A stretch of DNA of 64,000 bases, from the NCBI GenBank assembly GCA_963828755.1, contig CAWHFY010000014.1:1-64000 (forward strand), written 5' to 3'. Below, one piece after another: positions 55,497-63,790 of the stretch. Source of the DNA: WHSW01 sp963828755. GTDB taxonomy: Bacteria; Actinomycetota; Thermoleophilia; Solirubrobacterales; 70-9. Positions within the stretch are counted from its first letter, which is position 1; every line of letters starts with the position of its first letter. The notes under the pieces were generated by a model that did not search any database, had not been told where the DNA came from, and saw only the letters and a program-made list of their open reading frames with translations. A program made the translations under genes and the position numbers.

Positions 55497-57005
55497 ATGT
55501 CATACAAAGACGAATTGTCTGATCTGAAACGTGGCGGCGAGCGGTCGCTCACGCAACAGCTGATCGACCTGATCTCGGGGGCGATCGAGTCGGGCGAGCT
55601 GGCCCCTGAGGAAAAGCTGCCGCCGACTCGCGAGCTCGCGGAGCTCGCCGGCGTCAACCACCTCACGGCGGTGCGCGCCTACCGGCGGTTGCGCGAGCTC
55701 GGCCTGGTCAGCTCCCAGGTCGGCCGCGGCACCTTCGTCCGCGGCAGCGGCGCGGGCCGCCCGGCCGCCGGCGGGGTCTCGGACTCGATCTCCTGGCAGC
55801 GCTACGCGCTCCCCGACGCCGACGAGACCTACGGCGACCGGGTGCTCGCCGAGATGCATCGCCAGGCCACCGCCGAGGGACTGATCCCGCTCTCGGTTGG
55901 ATACCCGTCGGCGAAGCTGTTTCCCGCGACGGAGATCGGCGACGCGATCGCCGCGACGCTGCGCGATGAGCCCGAGCGCGCGCTTCAGTACTCCGACATA
56001 CAGGGCGTCCCGGAGCTCGCCGCTGAGCTCGCCCGGCTGTCGACGGAACGGGGCGCGCCCGAGGACCCCGACGACATCCTGATCACCACCGGCGCCAGCC
56101 AGGCGCTCGCCGTCGCCTGCCGGGCGATCCTGCGCCCCGGAGATGTCGCCGCCTGCGAGGACCCCAGCTTCACCTCGGTGATCCGCTCGATGCGCGACAG
56201 CGGCGCCCGCGTCGTCGGCGTTCCGTGCGACGACGACGGCTTGGACCTCGATGCGCTCGAGGCGCTGCTCTCCCGCCAGGAGATCCGGCTGCTCGCGATC
56301 CAGCCGCGCCTGCACAACCCGACCGGGCGCGACCTCAGCGGGGCGCGGCGCGAGCGGCTGCTCGAGCTGGCGCGCCGCCACGGCTTCTTCATCCTCGAGG
56401 ACGGCATCTACGGCGACCTGCGCTTCGCGGGCGCCGACCCGCGCTCGCTGCGCTCCGAGGCGCCGGCGCACGTCGTTTACGTGGACTCGTTCTCGAAGAC
56501 GCTCAGCGGCGGCCTGCGGATCGGCTGGGTGGCCGCGAGCGGCCCGGTGCTCGATCGGATCATCGCCGCGAAACGCTCCCACGACATCCACAGCCCGACG
56601 CTCACCCAGCTCGCCGTCGCCCGCTACCTCGCAACCGGCGCTTTCCCGGCGCAGGCGGCGCTGGCGACCGGCTTCTATCGCGAGCGCCTCGAGGCGATGC
56701 AGGGTTCGATCGAGCGCCACCTCGGATCGGTCGCGACCTACACGGAGCCGCTCGGCGGCGGGCACCTGTGGCTCGGCCTCGACCTCGACCTCGACGAGCG
56801 CGAGCTCGCGGACGAAGCGATCCGCGAGGGGGTCGCCTATGTCCCGGGCGCGGCGCTTCGGACCGAGTCGAGCCCCGACCTACGCATGCGGCTCTCGTTC
56901 GGCTACCTCGACGCGCCCGCGATCGACGAGGGCCTGCGGCGGATCGCCAAGGCGATCACCAGCCTGCGCGCGCGCCCGTCGCGGCGCCAGGCTGTCCCCG
57001 TCTGA
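55497..57005 (+). CDS. MocR/PdxR-type GntR regulator with aminotransferase domain
   Basis: 502 residues. The N-terminal GntR winged helix (about 15-80) has LIDLISGAIESGELAPEEKLPPTRELAELAGVNHLTAVRAYRRL. The C-terminal fold-type-I domain (about 115-490) binds PLP at the Lys of VDSFSKTLSGGLRIGW (near 333), with the usual HNPTG motif and DDGLDLDALEALL. MocR proteins sense PLP or amino-acid adducts and typically regulate a divergent gene, here the small protein at 55118-55429. ATG 55497 has no good Shine-Dalgarno. Confidence 0.88.
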   Translation: MSYKDELSDLKRGGERSLTQQLIDLISGAIESGELAPEEKLPPTRELAELAGVNHLTAVRAYRRLRELGLVSSQVGRGTFVRGSGAGRPAAGGVSDSISWQRYALPDADETYGDRVLAEMHRQATAEGLIPLSVGYPSAKLFPATEIGDAIAATLRDEPERALQYSDIQGVPELAAELARLSTERGAPEDPDDILITTGASQALAVACRAILRPGDVAACEDPSFTSVIRSMRDSGARVVGVPCDDDGLDLDALEALLSRQEIRLLAIQPRLHNPTGRDLSGARRERLLELARRHGFFILEDGIYGDLRFAGADPRSLRSEAPAHVVYVDSFSKTLSGGLRIGWVAASGPVLDRIIAAKRSHDIHSPTLTQLAVARYLATGAFPAQAALATGFYRERLEAMQGSIERHLGSVATYTEPLGGGHLWLGLDLDLDERELADEAIREGVAYVPGAALRTESSPDLRMRLSFGYLDAPAIDEGLRRIAKAITSLRARPSRRQAVPV

Positions 57006-57018
57006 GCCCGCCGCTACG

Positions 57019-57829
57019 TCAGTCCGGCTTGGTGCCCTGGGTGATCAGGTAGTCGCCGTCGAAGCCGACGCCGTCGTCCTCGGCGTAGGTGACCTCCTCG
57101 AAGACAGCCATCAGATCGCTCTCGAGCGCCTTCCAGCCGTCCTCATCGAGGTTCGAGCGCAGGAGGACGATCGGGCCGAACTTGGTCCCGTACTCGTCGA
57201 CCATCTCGGCGACCGAGTCGAAACGCCAGTGGACCGAGGTGTCGATGAAGCTCGGCTCGATCCCGGTGCCCTCGAAGATCTCGTTGACGTGGTCGCGCAC
57301 GCCCCACAGCGGCGGCGGCTGGAAGCCCTCGGGCGGCGGCGGCGCGTGCTTGGCGATCGTCCGCGAAGAACTGCCCGATCGCACCGGCCGGGTTCCACGC
57401 TGCGACCCCCATCCGGCCGCCGGGCTTCAGCACCCGAGCGATCTCGCCGGCCGCCCGCTTGTGGTCGGGGGCGAACATGCAGCCGAAGGTCGAGACGACG
57501 ACGTCGAAGCTCTGGTCGTCGAACGGCATCTCCTGAGCGTCGCCCTCGACCAGCTCGAGCTCGACCCCGGCCTCGCCGGCCCGGCGCCGGGCGTCCTCGA
57601 ACAGCTCCGGGGTGATGTCGAGTCCGGTGACCTCGCCGCCGGCGACCGCGGCCGGGATCGCGGCGTTGCCCGTCCCGCAGGCGACGTCGAGGACCCGGTT
57701 GCCGGGGGTGACGCCGACCCGCGACACCAGGTCGCCGCCGACTCCCCAGATCCGCTCCGCGATCGCGTCGAAGTCTCCCGCCGACCATGTTGCCCGCGCT
57801 CGCTGCTGTGCTTCCGTCGCCATCTTCAA
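57019..57829 (-). CDS. Class I SAM-dependent methyltransferase (one frame break)
   Basis: About 269 residues. The SAM-binding motif I is VLDVACGTGNAAIPAA (about 46-61). VEGDAQEMPFDDQSFDVVVSTFGCMFAPDH carries motifs II/III (UbiE/COQ5-like), and IARVLKPGGRMGVAAWNP follows. A one-base insertion near 57361 breaks the frame after GQFFA; the other frame continues IAKHAPPPPEGFQPPPLWG to the stop. The Shine-Dalgarno AAAGGGG lies before the start. The substrate (quinone, lipid or small molecule) is unknown. It is convergent with the MocR gene. Confidence 0.82.
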
Positions 57830-57860
57830 GCCCCTTTCGCCTGGAACGCTTGCGGCGATC

Positions 57861-58772
57861 CTATGCGCGCGGGAGCTTCTGCTTCAACTCCAGCACGGGC
57901 GCGAACAGATCGCCGACCTCGGCGACCCGCTCGAGCACCTGCGGCGCCTCGTAGCGCACCGAGGCCGGATCGCCGTCGTCGGCGAGCTCGGAGACCTCGT
58001 CCCAGCTCAGCGGGATCGAAGCCCAGGGCCGCTCGCGGCAGCGCAACGAGTAGACCGCCACGGTCGTCTTCGAATAGTCGTTCTGGCTCCAGTCGACCAG
58101 GACCTTGCCCTTCCGCAGCTTGCGGTCCTGCTTCGAGACCACGCGGTCGGGCTCCGAGCGCTCGAGCGCCTGGGCGACGGCGCGCGCGTAGGACTTCGTT
58201 GCGTCGTAGGTGACGGCCGTGTTGAGCGGCACGTAGACCTGGATCCCCTTCGAGCCCGAGTGCTTCGGGAAGCACTGCAGGTCGAGGTCGGCGAACAGGT
58301 CGCGTAGCCGCAGCGCCACCTGCGCGCACTCGACGGCGGTCGCCGGCTCGCCGGGATCGAGGTCGAAGGCGAGCACCGTCGGCCGCTCGGGCTTGCGGGC
58401 CAGCCCCAGCGACGGGTGCAGCTCGAGCGCCGCGAGCTGCGCGAGCCAGATCAGGGTCGGGCGGTCGTCGCAGACGATGAACTCGAGCGTCCCGACCGAG
58501 CCCATCTCGATCGGCGCCGTCTTCACCCAGTCGGGGGTGTGCTTGGGCGCGCGCTTCTCGAAGAAGCGCTGGCCATCGATTCCGTCGGGGAATCGCACCC
58601 GGGTCAGCGGGCGGCCGCGCAGGTGGGGGAGGATCGTCTCGGCGATCCGCGCGTAGTAGTCGATCGCCTCGCCCTTGGTGAACGCCGGGCGGCTGCCGCC
58701 GCGCCCGCCGCGGCGCGCCGGCCACAGGACCTTGTCGAGGTTCGTGAGCGCGAGCTCGCGCCCGTCGACCTC
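57861..58772 (-). CDS. ligD: LigD polymerase domain (NHEJ), start uncertain
   Basis: Archaeo-eukaryotic primase-type polymerase that fills ends during non-homologous end joining. Conserved blocks: VEVDGRELALTNLDKVLWP, then FTKGEAIDYYARIAETILPHLRGRPLT, FFEKRAPKHTPDWV, LAFDLDPGEPA (metal Asp pair), FPKHSGSKGIQVYVPL, and LVDWSQNDYSKTTVAVYSLR. The frame is open from Ku's 3' end, but no ATG/GTG/TTG occurs in it before GTG 58598, which lies inside the domain. A rare start, translational coupling with Ku or a further indel is needed. An odd RRGGRGGSRP insert follows LWPA. The end given (58772) is approximate. Phosphoesterase and ligase domains are absent. Confidence 0.85.
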   Translation of the reverse strand, partial: EVDGRELALTNLDKVLWPARRGGRGGSRPAFTKGEAIDYYARIAETILPHLRGRPLTRVRFPDGIDGQRFFEKRAPKHTPDWVKTAPIEMGSVGTLEFIVCDDRPTLIWLAQLAALELHPSLGLARKPERPTVLAFDLDPGEPATAVECAQVALRLRDLFADLDLQCFPKHSGSKGIQVYVPLNTAVTYDATKSYARAVAQALERSEPDRVVSKQDRKLRKGKVLVDWSQNDYSKTTVAVYSLRCRERPWASIPLSWDEVSELADDGDPASVRYEAPQVLERVAEVGDLFAPVLELKQKLPRA

Positions 58773-59680
58773 TACTTGGCGGCCTTTGCCTTGCTTCGCG
58801 ATCGGGAGGAGCTCTTCGACTTCGGCTTCGACGAGGAGGAAGAGGGCTTCGAGGGGGATCGCTTCGGGGCCGCCTTCGCCGGCGCCGCCGACTCCTCGGC
58901 CCTGACCGCGGCGAGGCTCTCCTCGAGCGCCGCCATCAGGTCCGGCGCCTTGGTCGGCTTCGGCGCTTCGACGTCGGAGCTGACCAGGGCCTCGCCGTTG
59001 GCCTTGCGCTCGATCAGCGCCAGCAGCTCCTCGCGGTACTCGTCGCGGTACTGCCCGGCATCGAAGTCGGAGGTGAGCGAATCGATCAGCGCCTTCGCCA
59101 TGTCGAGCTCCTTCTTCTTCGGCGCCTCGACCTCCTCGCCGAGGACCTCCGAGAGCTCGCCCGGCGAGACCACCTCGTCGGCGAAGCGCATCGTCGCCAT
59201 GGTCATCACCCCGTCCATCGGGCGCAGCGCCGCAAGGCTCTCGCGGTTGCGCAGCACGAAGCGGGCGATCGCGACCTTGTGCGACGACTCCATCGCCTCG
59301 ACCAGCAGCGCGTAGGCTCGCTCGGCGCCCTTGTCGGGGCCAAGGTAATAGGGGTGGTCGAAGTAGATCGGGTCGATGTCGTCGAGGTCGACGAAGTCCT
59401 GGATCTCGATCGCCCGGGTCTTCTTCGGGTCGAGCTCCTCGAGCTCGTCCTTCGTGATCACCACGTACTGCTCCGGGGCGATCTCGTAGCCCTTGACGAT
59501 GTCGTTGTAGTCGACTTCCTTGCCGTCGGCCTCGGCAACGCGCTTGTGGCGGACCCGCGAGCCATCGGACTCACGCAGCTCGCGGAAGCTGACCGACTTC
59601 TTCGAGACGGCCGAGTAGAGCTTCACGGGGACATTCAGAAGCCCGAACGAGATTGAGCCTGACCAGATAGCGCGTGGCAT
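58772..59680 (-). CDS. ku: Ku DNA-end-binding protein (NHEJ)
   Basis: A homodimeric ring that loads on double-strand ends and recruits LigD. It is 302 residues. MPRAIWSGSISFGLLNVPVKLYSA is the invariant start, so ATG 59680 is chosen over 59752. The core (KRVAEADGKEVDYNDIVKGYE, DYIDPIYF-type strand, YALLVEAMESS) runs to about residue 215. The C-terminus after about 255 is a Lys/Ser/Ala/Pro-rich tail (SSSSSKPKSKSSSRSRSK), which in other bacterial Ku proteins helps DNA binding. The stop overlaps the open frame of the LigD polymerase gene. A palindrome lies just upstream of the ATG. Confidence 0.95.
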   Translation of the reverse strand: MPRAIWSGSISFGLLNVPVKLYSAVSKKSVSFRELRESDGSRVRHKRVAEADGKEVDYNDIVKGYEIAPEQYVVITKDELEELDPKKTRAIEIQDFVDLDDIDPIYFDHPYYLGPDKGAERAYALLVEAMESSHKVAIARFVLRNRESLAALRPMDGVMTMATMRFADEVVSPGELSEVLGEEVEAPKKKELDMAKALIDSLTSDFDAGQYRDEYREELLALIERKANGEALVSSDVEAPKPTKAPDLMAALEESLAAVRAEESAAPAKAAPKRSPSKPSSSSSKPKSKSSSRSRSKAKAAK

Positions 59681-59681
59681 G

Positions 59682-59694
59682 GGTATCTGATACC
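59682..59694. promoter_or_regulatory. Palindrome at the ku translation start
   Basis: GGTATC-T-GATACC is a perfect 6-1-6 inverted repeat beginning two bases upstream of the ku ATG, where a ribosome-binding site would sit. It could be an operator or an RNA element controlling ku. Confidence 0.5.
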
Positions 59695-59744
59695 TCAGAC
59701 TACCCGCGGGCTCCTTTCTAATCGGTCTCGCGAAAGAAATGATG

Positions 59745-59780
59745 CGCGCCACGTCCTCCGCTTCGGGTCCGGGCGTGCGC
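59745..59780 (-). repeat. Dispersed GC-rich repeat, copy C, upstream of ku
   Basis: On the minus strand, 35 of 36 bases match copy B in gcvT. It lies 65 bases upstream of the ku ATG, in the ku-ligase intergenic region. Confidence 0.7.
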
Positions 59781-59809
59781 GGTGGCTCAAAGGATCGCTT
59801 GCGAGCCTT

Positions 59810-60848
59810 CTAGCTCTCGCGGACCACCTCGCGCGGATCCTTGTCGTCGCGCAGGCCCTTGAACGCCGACTGGCGCAGGGTGCCCTCCCGGGTCCACTCG
59901 GTGAACTCGACTTCGCAGACCAGCTCCGGCTCGACCCAGACCGGGCCGGCGCCGCGGTCGCGGGCTCGCTGCGCGTACTTGACGCGCGGATCCTCGCCGA
60001 GCTCGAACGGGGATTCGTCGCGACGCAGCGGCTCGAGCGCTGCGGTCAGCCGCGTGAGCGTCTCCTGGGTGAACCCGGTCCCGACCCCGCCGGCGTAGAC
60101 GAGCTGCTGCGGGCGTCCGAGCCGCTCCGCCTCCTCGGGCGTCGCGTCCCAATGGCCGACCAGCAGCGAGCCGACCCGGCCGCCGCGCGAACCCTCACCC
60201 GGCATCCAGCCGCCGATCACCAGCTCCTGGCCGCGCCGGTAGCGGACCTTGAGCCACTCGCGACTGCGTTTGCCGGGCCGGTACGGGCTGCCGAGCCGCT
60301 TCGCGACCACACCCTCGAGTCCTCGCTCGCGGATCGCGGCCCACAGCCGCTCGCCCTCGCCGACATGGTGGGCCGGCGCCTGCCAGTTCGGGCCGTCGAA
60401 GCCAAGCCCGGCGAGCGCATCGCGGCGCGCCTCATAGGGTGCGTCGATCAGCGAACGCCCGTCGAGCCAGAGCAGGTCGAAGGCGACGTAGGTCGCCGGC
60501 GTCTCCGCGGCGCGGAGCCGGATCGTCGTCTCGTTCGCGAGCCCCATGCGACGTTGCAGGAGCTGAAAGCTCGGCCGCCCCGACTCGTCGAAGGCGACGA
60601 TCTCGCCGTCGAGGATCGCCTCGCGCCCGCCCAATGCCTCGACCAGCGCGGTCGAGCTCCGGGTAGCGGGGCGTGTGATCGGCGCCGCGGCGGGCGGAGA
60701 TCCGCAGGCCGCCCGGCGAGATGTACGCGAGCGCCCTGATCCCGTCCCACTTGATCTCGTAGGCCCAGCCGTCGTCGCCCGGCAGCCGCGGCGCCGCCGT
60801 CGCCAGCATCGGCTCGAGGTCTCGCGGCATCGACTCGCGCTCGCCCAC
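59810..60848 (-). CDS. ATP-dependent DNA ligase, LigD/LigC ligase type (one frame break)
   Basis: Seals breaks in end joining. The nucleotidyl-transferase motif I is YEIKWDGIRALAY (Lys near residue 31). RRGADHTPRYPEL leads into a +1 break near 60650, then ALGGREAILDGEIVAFDESG (motif III). The C-terminal OB domain includes WLKVRYRRGQELVIGGW, YAGGVGTGFTQETL and CEVEFTEWTREGTLRQSAFKGLRDD. It corresponds to the stand-alone ligase domain of LigD. GTG 60848 has GATTAT 6 bases upstream; ATG 60830 is an alternative. It shares a 17-base divergent promoter gap with the ABC gene. Confidence 0.9.
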
Positions 60849-60865
60849 GGCTCGATAATCGCAAG
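60849..60865. promoter_or_regulatory. Divergent overlapping leaderless-type promoters
   Basis: The 17-base gap between two GTG starts contains CGATAATCG. Read rightward it gives GATAAT 6 bases before GTG 60866; read leftward it gives GATTAT 6 bases before GTG 60848. Both fit a -10 with a leaderless start. Confidence 0.5.
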
Positions 60866-61548
60866 GTGCAGTCCGCCGCGGCAGTGTTCGAGCTCGATCA
60901 AGTCAGCCTCTCGCGGGCCGGGGAGCCGGTCCTGCGCGAGCTGAGCGCGGCCATCCCCGGCGGCGCCACCTGCATCGCCGGGCCGTCGGGCTCGGGCAAG
61001 TCGACCCTCCTCCGCCTGCTCGACCGCCTCTCCGATCCCGAGCGAGGTGTGGTGCGCTACCGCGGGACCGACGTTCGTGAGCGCGACCCGCTCGACCTGC
61101 GTCGCGAGGTCATGCTCGTGCCGCAGCTGCCGGCGCTGCTCGACGGCACGGTCGCCGACAACCTGCGCTTCGCCGCCGGTCTGGCCGGGCGCGAGCCCGA
61201 GGTCGATCGACTGCTCGGCCTCGCCGGGCTCGACGGCTCGTTCGCCGATCGCGACGCGGCGAAGCTCTCGGTCGGCGAACAGCAGCGGGCGATGCTGGCC
61301 CGAGCGCTGGCGCTCGAGCCGCGGGTGCTGCTCCTCGACGAGCCGACGTCGGCGCTCGACCCCGAGACGACGGGGCGATCGAGGAGACGCTCGCCGAGTT
61401 GCGCGAGCGGGTCGAGGTCGACCTCGTCTGGGTCACCCACGACCTCGGCCAGGCCCGCCGCGTTTCGCAATGGCTGATCAGGATCGATGCGGGCCGCGCG
61501 GTCGGCGCCGGGCCGACCGCCGATTTGCTCGGGGCCGCGTCGCGATGA
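60866..61548 (+). CDS. fetA: ABC transporter ATPase, FetA/YbbL-like (one frame break)
   Basis: ATPase of a two-gene exporter. Walker A is GPSGSGKSTLLRLL (about 38-51), signature LSVGEQQRAMLARAL (about 132) and Walker B LLLDEPTSALDPET. A missing G in a G-run (61372-61375) shifts the frame at DPETTG; with five Gs it continues AIEETLAELRERVEVDLVWVTHDLGQARRV, the H-loop. The stop then falls at 61548, overlapping the fetB ATG. In E. coli FetAB the pair exports iron or is linked to oxidative stress; the role here is by homology. Confidence 0.85.
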
Positions 61549-62321
61549 CCGTCGGGATCAACGTCACTCTCGGCGAGGTCGCCGCCAGCCTCGTCCTGGT
61601 CGCCCTCGCGATCGGCGTCTCGGTCTGGCGGCGGACCGGGCTCGAGAACGAGATCGCGGTCGCGGTCGTCCGCTCGGCGATCCAGCTGACCGCGGTCGGT
61701 TACGTGATCCAGGCGATCTTCGACGAGGACACGCTGTGGCTCGTCGTGGCCCTGATCGCGGTGATGGTCGTGTTCGGCGCCTTCACGGCGCGGCGTCGCG
61801 CGCGGCGGGTACCCGGCGCCTTCTGGCCGCTGCTGATCGCGCTCGCCGTCGCCGGCGCCGCGACGCTCGGTCTCGTCGTCGCGCTCGGGGTGTTCGAGCC
61901 GACGCCCCGCTACCTGGTCCCGGTCGGCGGGATGGTCATCGGCAACTCGATGACCGCCGCGGCGGTGGCGCTCAACCGGCTCGGCGACGAGATGACCGAC
62001 CGTGCCCGCGAGATCGAGGCGACCCTGGCGCTCGGCGCGACCGCGACCGTCGCGGCGTCCCCGAGCCTGCGGCGCAGCCTCCGCTCGGGGACGATCGCGC
62101 TGATCGACTCGACCAAGACCACTGGGCTGATCTTCTTCCCCGGCACGATGGTCGGGATGCTGCTCGCCGGCGCCGAGCCGACCGACGCGGTCCGCCTGCA
62201 GCTGATCCTGCTCTGGGTCCTGCTCGGCAGCGTCGCGCTCTCGGCTCTCATCGCGACGACCCTGGCCTATCGCAACTTCTTCACCCCGGCCCAGCAGTTG
62301 CGCGAGCCGCCGGAGCCTTAG
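61545..62321 (+). CDS. fetB: ABC transporter permease, FetB/YbbM-like
   Basis: 258 residues with about seven TM helices, UPF0014 family. NVTLGEVAASLVLVALAIGVSVW starts the protein. The family block VPVGGMVIGNSMTAAAVALNRL (about 124-145) and EIEATLALGATATVA (about 157) are typical. LIDSTKTTGLIFFPGTMVGMLLAGAEPTDAVRLQLIL (about 188-224) is the most conserved motif. The ATG overlaps the fetA stop. Convergent with the HNH gene, with only 3 bases between them. Confidence 0.93.
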   Translation: MTVGINVTLGEVAASLVLVALAIGVSVWRRTGLENEIAVAVVRSAIQLTAVGYVIQAIFDEDTLWLVVALIAVMVVFGAFTARRRARRVPGAFWPLLIALAVAGAATLGLVVALGVFEPTPRYLVPVGGMVIGNSMTAAAVALNRLGDEMTDRAREIEATLALGATATVAASPSLRRSLRSGTIALIDSTKTTGLIFFPGTMVGMLLAGAEPTDAVRLQLILLWVLLGSVALSALIATTLAYRNFFTPAQQLREPPEP

Positions 62322-62324
62322 CCC

Positions 62325-63749
62325 TCAGGTCATTCCTGCGGTCGCAAGGACGGCACCGGCGCACGAGCGCAGATCCATCGGTTCGCCGCTGCCGGCGAGC
62401 AGCGGACCCGCGCGGCGGCGGCCGCCCTCGCGGCGCGGGCCCGGCGCGGCTCGAGGAGACGCCGGGAGCTCGACCCCGTCGGGCCGCGTGAACCGCAGCC
62501 TGCGATCGGCGCTGCGCGCGACCGCGTAGCCGCCCTCGTGCACGAGTCGGTGGTGGTGGCGGCATAGCAGGATGAGGTTGTCGAGGCTGGTCTCGCCGCC
62601 CTGAGCCCAATGGACGAGGTGGTGGGCGTCGACGAACCGGTGACGCTCGCACCCCGGGAACTGACAGCGCCCGTCGCGCACCGCCAGCGCCCGGCGAATC
62701 GCCGGCGGGATCGACCGAGTCCGACGGCCGACGTCCACGGTTCGGCCGCCATCCCGTAGCGCCGCGACCAGCGAGCAATCGCAGGCGAGGCGCCTCGCGG
62801 TCTCGGCCGCGATCCCCGGGCCGTCGGCGACCGAGCAGGCGCCGGCGCCGGTCACGCTCGGCCCGGGAGAGTCGGTCGCCAGCGTCGCGGCGTCGACGTG
62901 GACGATCACCTGGTTGCGCTCGCCCCCGGCGAGCCCGGTCGGCGGCCGGGCGAGCGCGTGCTCGGCGATCGCGGTCAGCGACTCGGCGTTGGTCGGCGTG
63001 CGCGACGGCGCCACGGTGATCTCGGCAGGCGGTTCCGCGGAACCGCTCGGCTCGAAGGCAGCAAGCGGTCCCGCGGAACCGCCCGCCGATGAGCCGATTT
63101 CCGCGCCCTCATCGGGGCGGCGCTGTGCCAGCGCCTCGCGCGCCGCGTCGAGCGCGCGCAGGAGCAACGCCCCGTCGTCGGCCGGCAGCTTTGCGTGCAG
63201 GTGCAGGCAGCCATCGTCGTCGTCCCAGTGCCAGCGGACGAAGCTCTCGCGCGCCTGGGCAGCGGCCTCGGCCCTCTCCACCCGCCGGGCGGCGCGGACC
63301 ATGCGCTCGAGCTGGGCGGCCGTCGCGTGGCGGGCGAGCTCGAGCAAGTCGGCCTCGGCCTCCGCGTCGGCGACCCGGGTCAGCGCCCGGACCTTCGAGT
63401 AGCTCAGCCGCCCGGCCTCGAACTCGGCTCGCATCAGCGGCAGCTCAGGGAGCGCCCGCGCGACGCGGACCTGCTCGCGCGCCGAGCGCGGGTTCAGCGC
63501 GCAGCGCCAAGCGATCCACTCCGAGGTCGAGCGACAGCCGGTGTCACGCCAGCCGCAGCGACGGTCGAACTCGCCGACGAGCGCGAGCCAGCGTGCCGAG
63601 TCGGCGTTGAGGCGAGCCGCGAGCGCTTCGATCTCCCGTTCGATCAGCTCCAGCGGGAGGTCGGCGAGCGACGCCGGCCGCGCGCCGCCAGCGGGAATGG
63701 AGGGTGTCTCGGCTTCCGCGATCAGCACGAACACATGTTCGCACACCAT
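62325..63749 (-). CDS. DUF222 / HNH endonuclease (13E12-repeat-like)
   Basis: 474 residues. The N-terminal DUF222 helical domain (about 30-200) contains RLNADSARWLALVGEFDRRCGWRD, ALNPRSAREQVRVARALPELPL and LSYSKVRALTRV. A variable Ser/Gly/Pro-rich stretch follows. The C-terminal HNH motif CQFPGCERHRFVDAHHLVHW, then LDNLILLCRHHHRLVHEGG, has the Cys/His metal sites intact. In Mycobacterium tuberculosis several proteins of this 13E12 family are LexA-regulated, and a perfect LexA box overlaps this start. ATG 63749 has TATGTT 9 bases upstream. The DNA target is unknown. Confidence 0.9.
   Translation of the reverse strand: MVCEHVFVLIAEAETPSIPAGGARPASLADLPLELIEREIEALAARLNADSARWLALVGEFDRRCGWRDTGCRSTSEWIAWRCALNPRSAREQVRVARALPELPLMRAEFEAGRLSYSKVRALTRVADAEAEADLLELARHATAAQLERMVRAARRVERAEAAAQARESFVRWHWDDDDGCLHLHAKLPADDGALLLRALDAAREALAQRRPDEGAEIGSSAGGSAGPLAAFEPSGSAEPPAEITVAPSRTPTNAESLTAIAEHALARPPTGLAGGERNQVIVHVDAATLATDSPGPSVTGAGACSVADGPGIAAETARRLACDCSLVAALRDGGRTVDVGRRTRSIPPAIRRALAVRDGRCQFPGCERHRFVDAHHLVHWAQGGETSLDNLILLCRHHHRLVHEGGYAVARSADRRLRFTRPDGVELPASPRAAPGPRREGGRRRAGPLLAGSGEPMDLRSCAGAVLATAGMT
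63728..63741. promoter_or_regulatory. LexA (SOS) box
   Basis: CGAACACATGTTCG is a perfect palindrome matching the Gram-positive/actinobacterial SOS-box consensus CGAACRNRYGTTCG at every position. It covers codons 3 to 8 of the HNH gene, about 17 bases downstream of a TATGTT -10 box (63759-63764 on the minus strand), so LexA would block early transcription. Confidence 0.8.
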
Positions 63750-63790
63750 CCGGACGGAAACATACACCGAGCGCGCCTGCGCCGGCCCGC

